Below are positions 32,519-40,416 of a DNA stretch of 43,058 nt, piece after piece. The stretch comes from a virus: positions 1-43,058 of IMG/VR virus record IMGVR_UViG_3300025889_019853; one strand, 5' to 3'. The first letter of the stretch is position 1; each line of letters begins with the position of its first letter. Both the position numbers and the translations under genes were made by a program. The notes under the pieces are model-generated. The model had not been told where the DNA came from, searched no databases, and saw only the letters and a program-made list of their open reading frames with translations.

Positions 32519-33447
32519 TGAAACATATAGAAGATACTCCTTGGTGGATTTGTGATCCTGAAGATACTAATTATGTAGCATATTCTGATACAGACTCTAT
32601 CTACATTCATGCTGAACCTCTGTTACGTTATTTGTATCCTGATTTTGATCAAATGTCAAGTGAAGATAAAGATGATAAATTAGAGGAAATTGCTCTTAAG
32701 TATCAAGACATTATTACTGATTCTTACAATGATTTGGCTAAAAATTGCTTTAATGTTCAAGAACATAGACTTGAAATGAAGACTGAATGTGTTATTCGTT
32801 CAGCTTATTTTAGAGCAACAAGACGTTATGCTCAGTGGATCACTAAGCAGGAAGGTATTACAAAAGAATCACTTGATGTTAAAGGTCTTGAATTTAAAAA
32901 AGCTAATTTTCCACCTGTATTAGGTAATTTCTTTAAACAAGCATTAATTGATGTATTGAAAGGTGCGAAACAATCTGAGATTGATGCTCGCGTTAAGGAG
33001 TTTAGACAGCAAATATTAGACGGTAGTATACCGCTTACAACATTAGGTAATCCTACATCTGTTAAAACTCTTAATAAATATATTGATCGTAAGGCAAGGG
33101 CAGGTGAAATGTTTTCCGTGATTGCTAAAGGAGCCCCAGCATCAGTTAAATCTACTATTGTGTATAATGATTTGCTTAGGTTTTGGAAATTAAGTAATGA
33201 TCACAGTTATATTGTTCAAGGTGATAAAGTAAAATGGATTTATTTAAAACCTAATCCTTACCAAATCGAAGCTATTTCATTCCTAGACTTTGACTTGCCA
33301 GAAAAAATTCGTTTATTTATTGAAGAATATGCTGATCGTAAAAAAGTGTTTGAATCAATTTTGTTAAATAAGTTAGAGGGATTTTATAATGATCTTGGAT
33401 GGACATTAAATTTAAATCCTTATAAAGAAATGTTTTTTAATTTATAA
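32518..33447 (+). CDS. 43B: Family B DNA polymerase, C-terminal part (motif C, thumb)
   Basis: A 309-residue protein that begins 26 residues before motif C (VAYSDTDSIYIH) and continues through the thumb, matching the C-terminal third of gp43. The VKGLEFKKANFPP segment resembles the KxY-type region after motif C (lysine-containing primer grip). It has no exonuclease or motif A or B and cannot polymerise alone. The start codon overlaps the stop of the N-terminal part by one base, which favours equal synthesis. The C-terminus (NPYKEMFFNL) looks like a clamp-binding tail with two aromatic residues. Confidence 0.88.
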   Translation: MKHIEDTPWWICDPEDTNYVAYSDTDSIYIHAEPLLRYLYPDFDQMSSEDKDDKLEEIALKYQDIITDSYNDLAKNCFNVQEHRLEMKTECVIRSAYFRATRRYAQWITKQEGITKESLDVKGLEFKKANFPPVLGNFFKQALIDVLKGAKQSEIDARVKEFRQQILDGSIPLTTLGNPTSVKTLNKYIDRKARAGEMFSVIAKGAPASVKSTIVYNDLLRFWKLSNDHSYIVQGDKVKWIYLKPNPYQIEAISFLDFDLPEKIRLFIEEYADRKKVFESILLNKLEGFYNDLGWTLNLNPYKEMFFNL

Positions 33448-33448
33448 T

Positions 33449-35077
33449 ATGGCTAAAGTATACGGATTATTTTTTGGAGCACATGGTTTTTCTACTTCTT
33501 TAATTGTAGATGGAAAAATTGAATATGCTGTAGAAGATGAAAGAATTGCCCGAGTAAAATCTGGTTGGAGATGGTGGAAACCTCCCTATGATTCTATCAG
33601 AGAAATAGAAAAAGCTAGTGGTATTACTCTTGAAGATGCTGATAAAATTATTATAGCAGACCCTACAATGCATTATTGTATTCTTCAATTTAACAATGAT
33701 GAAGTAAATGAAGAATATGCTGCTGATTTAAGAAATCGTTTAATAAAACTTAAATCAAAAGTTAGTTGGATGAATCATCATGAAGCCCATGCTTACAGTA
33801 CTTATTATCTTTCAGGATTTAAAGATAAAACATTAGTGCTTACCTCAGATGGGGGATCTTATGAAGGAGAATATGGTACTATAAGTTTAGCAGAAGATGG
33901 AGTTATGAAAAAAATTCATTCTATTCCTATTGCAACAGGAGCTTCTATAGCTAATATGTGGTTTTATGCTTGTACTTATTATGGTTGGAGAGGTACTAAA
34001 GACGAAGGTAAAATCATGGGGATGGCTGGGCATGGAAAATATAATGAATATTTGTATAATGCTATAAGTCAATGTGTTAATTATAAAGGTAATTTAGAAT
34101 TTTACCCTGGGGAAAATGGTCCTACTACAGATTTTATTTATAGGCATTTAGAAAAAGAAGGATGGTTTGAAGGACAAAAAAATAGACAAGATTTTGCTTA
34201 TAATCTTCAAAAGTATACTGAAGATATTTTTATGAAGTACCTAACAGATGTTGCTAAAAAATATCCTCAATACCGAAGTTTAGCTTTAGCAGGTGGGGTT
34301 TTTGCTAATGTAAAACTAAACCAAATAATTAATGAATCAGGTTTATACGATAGAGTGTTTATTACTCCCGCTATGAGTGATGAAGGTTTAAGTTTAGGAG
34401 CTGCTATTAAAGGTTCAATAGATATAGGTGATTGGGATGGAGTTAAACAATTAGAAACTTCGTTTTTAGGATTAGAGTATTCCCAAGAAGAAATTGATCA
34501 ACAGGCCTCTAGATTATCTGTAACATCATCACCATTAGATTATAAAGAAGTAGGTAAACTAATTCATGAAGGTAATATTATTGCTTTATTTAATGGTAAA
34601 TTTGAATTTGGTCCTAGAGCATTAGGTGCTCGTTCAGTAATGGTAAGACCTACAGATGCTGAAACCCATGAAGTGCTTAATACAAGATTAGAACGACATG
34701 AAATTATGCCATTTGCTCCCTTTATAATGAGTGAATATGCTGATGTTGTATTTGATGTTCCTCAATCTCAACATACTGCTGAATTTATGACTATGTGTTA
34801 TACAGTTCGTTCTGAATGGGCAGATAAAATCCCAGCAGTAATCCACCGAGTAGATAATACAGGGCGCCCTCAAATTGTATACAAACATAAAAACCCTGTA
34901 TTTTGGAATATATTAAATGAGTATCATAAACTTTCAGGTATCCCTGTTATGCTTAATACTTCATTTAATGGACACGGAGAACCTATTGTAAATACTCCTG
35001 AACAAGCATTTGCTCACCTTACAAAAGGTACAATTGATTATTTGATAGCTGGAAATAAAATTTATAAAAAAGTATAA
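33449..35077 (+). CDS. Carbamoyltransferase, NodU/TobZ family
   Basis: A 542-residue protein with both domains of the family. The N-terminal Kae1-like part has LFFGAHGFSTSLIVDG, NHHEAHAYSTYYL, TSDGGSYEG and a LAGGVFANVKLN segment. The C-terminal YrdC-like part has GRPQIVYK, FEFGPRALGARS and TSFNGHGEPIV. The metal/carbamoyl-phosphate His residues of NHHEAHA are present. These enzymes transfer a carbamoyl group from carbamoyl phosphate and ATP to a hydroxyl. In a phage the acceptor could be a sugar, a modified base or a host molecule; the next gene may be its partner (TAATG coupling). Confidence 0.88.
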   Translation: MAKVYGLFFGAHGFSTSLIVDGKIEYAVEDERIARVKSGWRWWKPPYDSIREIEKASGITLEDADKIIIADPTMHYCILQFNNDEVNEEYAADLRNRLIKLKSKVSWMNHHEAHAYSTYYLSGFKDKTLVLTSDGGSYEGEYGTISLAEDGVMKKIHSIPIATGASIANMWFYACTYYGWRGTKDEGKIMGMAGHGKYNEYLYNAISQCVNYKGNLEFYPGENGPTTDFIYRHLEKEGWFEGQKNRQDFAYNLQKYTEDIFMKYLTDVAKKYPQYRSLALAGGVFANVKLNQIINESGLYDRVFITPAMSDEGLSLGAAIKGSIDIGDWDGVKQLETSFLGLEYSQEEIDQQASRLSVTSSPLDYKEVGKLIHEGNIIALFNGKFEFGPRALGARSVMVRPTDAETHEVLNTRLERHEIMPFAPFIMSEYADVVFDVPQSQHTAEFMTMCYTVRSEWADKIPAVIHRVDNTGRPQIVYKHKNPVFWNILNEYHKLSGIPVMLNTSFNGHGEPIVNTPEQAFAHLTKGTIDYLIAGNKIYKKV

Positions 35078-35748
35078 TGAGTATTTTAGTAGAATATAAT
35101 AAAAGAGGTTTAGGACCTATAGTTCATAACCAAATTGAAGAAGATTTATTAATTTTTTATAACCATATAGTAAATGGTAAAAAATATGTAGCTTATACTC
35201 TTGATTTACAAGGAGGTTGGTATAGACAAGCTAATCGTCAGTGGTTTTGTAATTGGAATATTGAAGCTTTTAAATGGAATAAAGGTAAATTAATAAAAGT
35301 TGCTGAGGATAATTTTCATCCTTACAAGAAACGAATTCATTTCCATTTAGATGAAGAAGCAACTATTGAAGAGCATAAACAGTATATTTTAGCATGTATT
35401 GAATTTATTACGTTGTGGGAAATTGACAGTTATACTATTGAAACTTATTATGCTGATCAATTAAAATCTGAATTCCCAACGTTATTCCTTAGTGAATTTA
35501 TTTTAGATGATAATTGCTATGCTAATTATGTAATAAAAAGAACTCCTAGTGCTTATAGTAGTTATGAAAATTTTGGAGTCCCATCATTAAAAGAAGAATT
35601 TTTATATTTTAATTTTGACCACCCATGTAACCCAGATAATCAAACTTCTTACGAATTTGCTAAAAGTATTTTATTTGGTCCTGATTATGAAAATTTATTA
35701 TCTTTCTTTCCTTATGAGTGGACTCTTAAAGAACCCATTGTATATTAA
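35077..35748 (+). CDS. Hypothetical protein coupled to carbamoyltransferase
   Basis: A 223-residue soluble protein rich in Tyr, Phe, Trp and His, starting on the TAATG of the carbamoyltransferase stop. Features include FYNHIVNGKKYVAYTLDLQGG, an HLDEEATIEEHKQYI helix and FNFDHPCNPDNQTS. I do not recognise a family. Tight coupling suggests it prepares the acceptor for, or works with, the carbamoyltransferase. Confidence 0.55.
   Translation: MSILVEYNKRGLGPIVHNQIEEDLLIFYNHIVNGKKYVAYTLDLQGGWYRQANRQWFCNWNIEAFKWNKGKLIKVAEDNFHPYKKRIHFHLDEEATIEEHKQYILACIEFITLWEIDSYTIETYYADQLKSEFPTLFLSEFILDDNCYANYVIKRTPSAYSSYENFGVPSLKEEFLYFNFDHPCNPDNQTSYEFAKSILFGPDYENLLSFFPYEWTLKEPIVY
35718..35748 (+). promoter_or_regulatory. 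Near-match to phage promoter before the clamp gene
   Basis: GTG at 35718-35720 and TATATTAA at 35741-35748 with a 20-bp spacer, 15 bp before the ATG at 35764, whose leader ends in AAGTT as at other promoters. One change in each element compared with the consensus. An adjacent TTGTAT-ATTA-ATACAA palindrome covers the -10. Confidence 0.45.
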
Positions 35749-35763
35749 TACAAATATTAAGTT

Positions 35764-36498
35764 ATGATAAATAAACTCACTCTACAATCAGTTATTAATA
35801 AATACTATTTAGGACTTAATGAGTCTGTAAAATGGTCTATTGCTAATAATAATCTTGAAATTAGCTTTATGACTCCTACCAAAGATGTTATTGGTAATGT
35901 TATTTGTGAAGGTTTTGAATTAGAAAATGCTAGCTTAGCAATTTATGATACTAAAAAATTACAAAGTCTTATTTCAATTTGTAATGGAGATTTGCTTCTT
36001 GAACTAGAAAAAACCAATAAAGTATTTACCAAATTGAAAATTTCAGATATGAATTTCAATTTAAATTATGCTTTATCAGATCCATTGCTTATTGATAAAG
36101 TAGGTACTGTAAATGTTCCTGATTGGGTTGTTGAATTAGATCTAACACCTGAAGATATTGAAAATATTATTAAAGCTAAAAGTGCATTAGCACAAATTGA
36201 TAATATGTTAGTTACTACAACCCAAGATTTAGATGGAAACGATGTTGTAGAATTTATATTTGGTGATGAATCCGGACACAATAATAAAATTACCTATCAA
36301 ATTGTAGGTAATATTAAGGAACAAAATATGAAACTACCCTTCAATTCAGATATGTTAAAAACAATCCTTCAAGCAAATAAAGATATGGATGGTGGTAAAT
36401 TATATTTGAGTACAATGGGACTTATGAGATTAGAATTTTCAAATAATGGAATTTCTAGTGAATATTTTATGGTAAGACGAGCAGAAACTGAATTTTAA
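35764..36498 (+). CDS. 45: DNA polymerase sliding clamp, gp45-like
   Basis: A 244-residue protein with the size (T4 gp45: 228) and pattern of the trimeric clamp: two repeats of alternating strands and helices, an acidic character, and the ending GGKLYLSTMGLMRLEFSNNG before a short tail. Segments such as LTPEDIENIIKAKSALAQID resemble the inner-face helix of gp45. It tethers the split gp43 to DNA and is loaded by the gp44/gp62-like proteins encoded at 40391 and 42437. In T4 it is also needed for late transcription. Confidence 0.8.
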   Translation: MINKLTLQSVINKYYLGLNESVKWSIANNNLEISFMTPTKDVIGNVICEGFELENASLAIYDTKKLQSLISICNGDLLLELEKTNKVFTKLKISDMNFNLNYALSDPLLIDKVGTVNVPDWVVELDLTPEDIENIIKAKSALAQIDNMLVTTTQDLDGNDVVEFIFGDESGHNNKITYQIVGNIKEQNMKLPFNSDMLKTILQANKDMDGGKLYLSTMGLMRLEFSNNGISSEYFMVRRAETEF

Positions 36499-36510
36499 GT
36501 TTAAAAAAAT

Positions 36511-37137
36511 ATGGAAAATTTTTTATTACATAATATTCCTTTTAAATTACATACTAATGATCTTATTTCTAATGATATAAGCCAAAGTAGGGATTTTTAT
36601 GAAGTTGAAATTTTTAAATTATTTCAACCTTTTATACCAACAGAAGGTGTAATTTTAGATATTGGGGCTAATATAGGTAACCATTCGGTAATGTTTGCCT
36701 TAAATTATCCTAATTCTAAAATATATGCTTTTGAACCTGCTATGATTAATTTTGAATTATTGGATTTTAATACTAAAACATTGCCTAATATTGAAATATT
36801 TAAAATAGCTTTAGGTAGTAATAATGGCCTAGTTAGTATGAATTGTGAGAATATAACTAATAAAGGTAGTTTTGTTATAGATAGTACTGGGGAAAAAGTA
36901 CCATCAATGAAAGTAGATACCCTTAATTTTTCTTCAATTTCATTTTTAAAAATAGATGTAGAAGGACATGAATATTCTGTAATAGAAGGAGCCGCAGAAA
37001 CAATAACTACCCAAAAACCAGTTATTTGGATTGAAGATTTTTCTTATGACACTGTTAATTATTTAATCAATAATTTTAATTATAAAATAAGAGCTAAAGG
37101 ACCTTATAATAATTTTTTACTAGTTTCTAAAAATTAA
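36511..37137 (+). CDS. FkbM-family SAM methyltransferase
   Basis: A 208-residue class I methyltransferase. Motif I is ILDIGANIGNHSVMFA near residue 49, a YAFEPA follows for ribose binding, and LKIDVEGHEYSVIEGA is the FkbM hallmark. FkbM enzymes usually O-methylate sugars or polyketides. It lies after the clamp gene and before the chaperone block, in an accessory position within the replication region. Acceptor unknown. Together with the carbamoyltransferase 1.4 kb upstream it recalls sugar-decorating gene sets. Confidence 0.8.
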   Translation: MENFLLHNIPFKLHTNDLISNDISQSRDFYEVEIFKLFQPFIPTEGVILDIGANIGNHSVMFALNYPNSKIYAFEPAMINFELLDFNTKTLPNIEIFKIALGSNNGLVSMNCENITNKGSFVIDSTGEKVPSMKVDTLNFSSISFLKIDVEGHEYSVIEGAAETITTQKPVIWIEDFSYDTVNYLINNFNYKIRAKGPYNNFLLVSKN

Positions 37138-37151
37138 TATATGTATATTCG

Positions 37152-37175
37152 ACAAAACCGATAACTTTAGGGAGC
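37152..37175 (+). repeat. Left arm of the inverted repeat flanking hsp20
   Basis: ACAAAACC-GAT-AACTTTAGGGAGC. Apart from the extra GAT it is the exact reverse complement of 37669-37689, giving 21 matching bases on either side of the hsp20 gene. It also lies in the long leader of that gene. Confidence 0.8.
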
Positions 37176-37177
37176 TG

Positions 37178-37229
37178 AGTTTTGTTAAGTTTAACCCGCT
37201 GATCTTCGGACAGCACAAATTTTAATGAT
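37178..37229 (+). promoter_or_regulatory. Structured 5' leader of hsp20
   Basis: The 92-bp gap before hsp20 is unusually long for this genome. It holds a GTTAAGTTTAAC palindrome (37184-37195) and a hairpin GCTGATC-TTCG-GACAGC (37198-37214) with a stable cUUCGg loop and one bulged A. GTTTTGT (37179-37185) can pair with ACAAAAC (37152-37158). A TATATTCG box lies at 37144-37151. It could be a temperature- or protein-controlled leader; this is inference. Confidence 0.4.
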
Positions 37230-37661
37230 ATGAGTACATTATTTTTCGAGAGACAACTCTCACCATTTGATCTATTATTTAAAGACTTTTTTAAGTCTGA
37301 GTTGGATTTCCAACCGGCTATTGAAGCCAAATTTTCCCACCCAGTAGATATTTTTGAGAACAAGCATGGGCTTCATTTTGATATTGCCTGTACTGGTCTT
37401 TCTAAATCCGATATTGAAATTAATATCGAAGGAGATGTTCTTAGAATTTCCTACAATAAACCCAAAGATGAAGCTTGTTGTGAAACTAATGAGTGTAATT
37501 ATATTCACAGAGGAATTGCTAAGCGTTCATTTAATTTAGGTTATAAAATTGCTCCTAAATTTGACCTCTCCAAAACAGAGGCAATGATGGAAAACGGATT
37601 GCTAGGAATTAGAATTCCATTTGCTGAAGAAGCTAAACCAAAAGCAATTAAAATTAAGTAA
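37230..37661 (+). CDS. Small heat-shock protein, Hsp20 family
   Basis: A 143-residue protein with an alpha-crystallin domain. HPVDIFENKHGLHFDIACTG starts the domain, GDVLRISYNKP is an inner strand, and GLLGIRIPF near the end is close to the GxLxIxIP hallmark; KPKAIKIK is the C-terminal I-x-I motif. A short N-terminal arm (LFFERQLSPFDLLFKDFF) fits oligomerisation and client binding. A Cys-rich loop (EACCETNEC) is inserted in the middle of the domain. It would hold unfolding phage or host proteins for refolding, with phage GroES/GroEL encoded downstream. Confidence 0.88.
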   Translation: MSTLFFERQLSPFDLLFKDFFKSELDFQPAIEAKFSHPVDIFENKHGLHFDIACTGLSKSDIEINIEGDVLRISYNKPKDEACCETNECNYIHRGIAKRSFNLGYKIAPKFDLSKTEAMMENGLLGIRIPFAEEAKPKAIKIK

Positions 37662-37668
37662 ATAAATC

Positions 37669-37689
37669 GCTCCCTAAAGTTGGTTTTGT
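37669..37689 (-). repeat. Right arm of the inverted repeat flanking hsp20
   Basis: GCTCCCTAAAGTTGGTTTTGT is the reverse complement of 37152-37175 without its GAT. The arm overlaps the TTG element of the promoter at 37680. Confidence 0.8.
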
Positions 37690-37710
37690 TAAAAAAAATT
37701 CGTATATTCA
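37680..37710 (+). promoter_or_regulatory. Phage promoter motif before the GroES/GroEL unit
   Basis: TTG at 37680-37682 and TATATTCA at 37703-37710 with a 20-bp spacer, 16 bp ahead of the ATG at 37727 through an AAGTTAT leader. Confidence 0.7.
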
Positions 37711-37726
37711 CGTAAAATTAAGTTAT

Positions 37727-38020
37727 ATGACAATTATTAAAGATCCGGCACTAGAGCCATTCCACATTTCTAGAGATCAACACTGCTACACTGTAGTAGA
37801 GACTATTACTCCTGAAGCTAAAAACTTAGAAAAAGGTAGTGAGGGTAAAGTTTATGAAAAACCCTTAGGTCACTTTGGGAATTTAGAAGCTGCTCTAAAA
37901 AAAATCGTAAAAGCAAAAGTTGAACTCAAAGAAGAATATAATTCAATTTTAGAATATATTAGAGAATACAATCAACAAAAAGAAACAATTAATAAATTAT
38001 TTAATCAAGTAAACTTATGA
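37727..38020 (+). CDS. Hypothetical protein upstream of groES
   Basis: A 97-residue protein (MTIIKDPALEPFHISRDQHC) with a beta-type first half and a helical, coiled-coil-like second half (NLEAALKKIVKAKVELKEEY). It shares the promoter at 37680 and overlaps groES by 4 bp (ATGA). Unknown; similar small proteins are frequent beside phage replication genes. Confidence 0.55.
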   Translation: MTIIKDPALEPFHISRDQHCYTVVETITPEAKNLEKGSEGKVYEKPLGHFGNLEAALKKIVKAKVELKEEYNSILEYIREYNQQKETINKLFNQVNL

Positions 38021-38310
38021 GTTTAGAAGCACTATTTGATGCGGTTATTGTACGACCGATTGAAGAAGAAGAAACAATGTATGGAAACATTGTTATCCCA
38101 GATTTAGGAAAAGACCGAAATGAAAAAGGTACAGTTGTAGCTGTTGGTTCTGGTAAACCTACAGTAACCGGAAATTTTATCCCTACAGTAGTCCAAGTAG
38201 GTGATGTAGTTATTCTCCCAACAATGGGTTTTACTAAATTGGAATATGATGGTGAAGAATACTTTGTTGGACCTGAAAACCAAATTTTAGCACGAATTAA
38301 ACCTGAATAA
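38017..38310 (+). CDS. groES: Co-chaperonin GroES
   Basis: A 97-residue GroES with the usual order: DAVIVRPIEEEE start, mobile loop TMYGNIVIPD, roof area, GTVVAVGSGK and the ending EYFVGPENQILARI. The mobile loop keeps the Ile-Val-Ile triplet that docks on GroEL. Same size as bacterial GroES (97), so not the enlarged T4 gp31 type. The groEL gene starts 2 bp after it. Confidence 0.88.
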   Translation: MSLEALFDAVIVRPIEEEETMYGNIVIPDLGKDRNEKGTVVAVGSGKPTVTGNFIPTVVQVGDVVILPTMGFTKLEYDGEEYFVGPENQILARIKPE

Positions 38311-38312
38311 TT

Positions 38313-39932
38313 ATGCCTGTAGATTTAAGAAAAGAAATTACATTTGGAGCTGATGCTCGAAAAGAATTAATGGAAGGCATTGACATTCTTGCCAATGCTG
38401 TAGTAAGTACTTTAGGACCTAATGGTCGAAATGTACTAATCGATAATTACCCAGCACTTCCAATGTCAACTAAGGATGGTGTTACTGTTGCTAAAAATAT
38501 TGTAGTAGATGGTAAGACCCGAGATCTAGGAGTTCAAGTAGTTAAAGCAGCTGCTATGAAAACTGCTGATAAAGCTGGTGATGGTACTACAACTTCAACC
38601 TTATTAGCTCGTGAAATGATTAAAGAAGGTCTTTCTCATCTTAATAATGATGCTAATGCCGTAGAAATTAAACGTGGTATTGATAAAGCAGTCCAACAAG
38701 TAGTTGAAACTCTTCGTATTAATGCTGAAGATATTTCATCTGAAGAACAACTAGAACAAATTGCTACTATTTCAGCTAATAATGATCCTGAAATTGGTAA
38801 ATTAATTGCTACTGCAATGGAAAAAGTAGGTCGTGATGGTGTTGTTCATATTCAAGACAGTACTACAGGTGAAACTTATCTTGAAACAGTAGAAGGTATG
38901 CAATTTAACAAAGGTTATAAATCACATTTCTTTGTTACTGATAATAATACAATGAGCTGTAAACTTGATGATGTTTTTATTTTTATTGCAAACCACAAAT
39001 TTACCCAAGTTAAAGAATTGCTTCCTATTTTAGAAGGTGTTTCTGCTACAAATAAATCATTGTTGATTATTGCTGATGATGTTGAAAATGAGGCACTTGC
39101 AACTTTAATTGTAAATAAAGCTCGTGGTACCCTAAAAGTATGTGCTGTTAAAGCTCCTGATTTTGGTGATCGTCGTAAACTTATTTTAGATGATATCGCT
39201 ACTTTAACAGGTGGTGTTGTATTTGACAAAGACAAGGGTATGAAATTGGACAAATTCAGTTGGGATTGGTTTGGTCAAGCTCGTGCTGTAACTGTTACTA
39301 AAGAAGAAACTACAATTGTAGATGGTAAAGGTACAGAAGAAGCTATTGAGCAACGTGTTGCTGAATTGCAAGCACAAATTAATAAAGCTACAACTCCATT
39401 TGAAGTTGAACAATTGCAAAATCGTTTAGCTAAAATGGTTGGTGGTGTTTCTATCATTCATGTAGGTGGGCATAATGAAACTGAAATGGTTGAAAAGAAA
39501 GACCGCGTTGATGATGCACTTCATGCTACTAAAGCTGCTCTTGAAGAAGGTATTGTTCCTGGTGGGGGTGCTGCTTTACTTTATGCTCGTGAAACTATTG
39601 AAAATAAAGGTAACATTGGTGCCCAAATCGTGTATAAAGCTTGTGGTAAACCATTTGAACAAATTCTTGTTAATGCTGGTTATTCTTCAACTGATGCCCA
39701 AATGATTGGCAAATATCGATTAGTGGATTCAGGTAATGATATTTGGGCAGGTTATAACCTTAAAACTGACGAGGTTGTAAACATGAAAGAAGCCGGTATT
39801 ATCGACCCAGCTAAAGTAACTCGTACAGCTCTTGAAAATGCAGCTGCTGTAGCAGGAACATTGCTTTTAACAGAATGTACTATTGTAGCTCATCCTGAAC
39901 AAAAAGAAGCAACACCTGATGCAATGTATTAA
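38313..39932 (+). CDS. groEL: Chaperonin GroEL
   Basis: A 539-residue, full-length GroEL. The nucleotide-binding LGPNGRNV, KDGVTVAK, AGDGTTTSTLLAREM and the ATPase region DRVDDALHATKAALEEGIVPGGGAAL are intact, including the catalytic Asp in VDDAL. The apical domain (YKSHFFVT, RGTLKVCAVKAPDFGDRR) looks normal. The C-terminal Gly-Gly-Met tail of bacterial GroEL is missing (ends KEATPDAMY). Preceded by groES and hsp20, it gives the phage its own folding system, perhaps for its capsid or tail proteins. Confidence 0.93.
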   Translation: MPVDLRKEITFGADARKELMEGIDILANAVVSTLGPNGRNVLIDNYPALPMSTKDGVTVAKNIVVDGKTRDLGVQVVKAAAMKTADKAGDGTTTSTLLAREMIKEGLSHLNNDANAVEIKRGIDKAVQQVVETLRINAEDISSEEQLEQIATISANNDPEIGKLIATAMEKVGRDGVVHIQDSTTGETYLETVEGMQFNKGYKSHFFVTDNNTMSCKLDDVFIFIANHKFTQVKELLPILEGVSATNKSLLIIADDVENEALATLIVNKARGTLKVCAVKAPDFGDRRKLILDDIATLTGGVVFDKDKGMKLDKFSWDWFGQARAVTVTKEETTIVDGKGTEEAIEQRVAELQAQINKATTPFEVEQLQNRLAKMVGGVSIIHVGGHNETEMVEKKDRVDDALHATKAALEEGIVPGGGAALLYARETIENKGNIGAQIVYKACGKPFEQILVNAGYSSTDAQMIGKYRLVDSGNDIWAGYNLKTDEVVNMKEAGIIDPAKVTRTALENAAAVAGTLLLTECTIVAHPEQKEATPDAMY

Positions 39933-39934
39933 TT

Positions 39935-40207
39935 ATGGAAACTAAAGTAGTAGAACATAATGAACTAATCGCCACTAGAGTGCCACCTGGAGACAGGTGG
40001 ACACTCGTTGGTGATCCTAAAAAAGAGGTATTTAAAACTTTAACTGATGCTTTAGAAGCATTTCTACATCAAACCGGTTTTAAAGGTGCTTATAGATTAG
40101 ATCCTATAAATAGTAAGCTATACGCTATCCAAACTCACGAAGAAGAAGTAGTGAAAGAACAACCTAAAATGTATTCGTTGTACGGAGAATTTAAACAAGG
40201 AATATGA
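39935..40207 (+). CDS. Hypothetical protein
   Basis: A 90-residue protein (METKVVEHNELIATRVPPGD) starting 2 bp after groEL and overlapping the next gene by 4 bp (ATGA). It has a compact alpha/beta appearance (FKTLTDALEAFLHQTGFKGAY... split by short strands) and no recognised motif. Confidence 0.55.
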   Translation: METKVVEHNELIATRVPPGDRWTLVGDPKKEVFKTLTDALEAFLHQTGFKGAYRLDPINSKLYAIQTHEEEVVKEQPKMYSLYGEFKQGI

Positions 40208-40416
40208 GAGACGCCGAACGAGTAGATGATTATGATTTCCTATTAGGTGAAGAAATTACCTTTAATGGAGAAAAGTATACAATAGATGGTACTTGGCGTG
40301 TCTTAGGCAGAGGAAGTTTGTATATTGCATTACACAGTAAAAAAGGATGGATGAATGTTCATGCTCCTGAAGTTATAAAAACATACATAAATGAAAGATC
40401 ACTCATTACTAGTTGA
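40204..40416 (+). CDS. Hypothetical protein
   Basis: A 70-residue beta-rich protein (MRDAERVDDYDFLLGEEITF). Its last 26 bp overlap the clamp-loader gene in another frame. No domain recognised; the chain of short overlaps supports it as a real gene. Confidence 0.5.
   Translation: MRDAERVDDYDFLLGEEITFNGEKYTIDGTWRVLGRGSLYIALHSKKGWMNVHAPEVIKTYINERSLITS

Noticed and set aside
32380-32600. Possible split intein at the polymerase junction
   Set aside because: No N-intein Cys start block or C-intein HN-C ending is seen at the break; the genes are simply joined by TAATG.
39466-39705. Forward 79-residue frame inside groEL
   Set aside because: Leu/Lys-rich shadow in another frame of a highly conserved gene.
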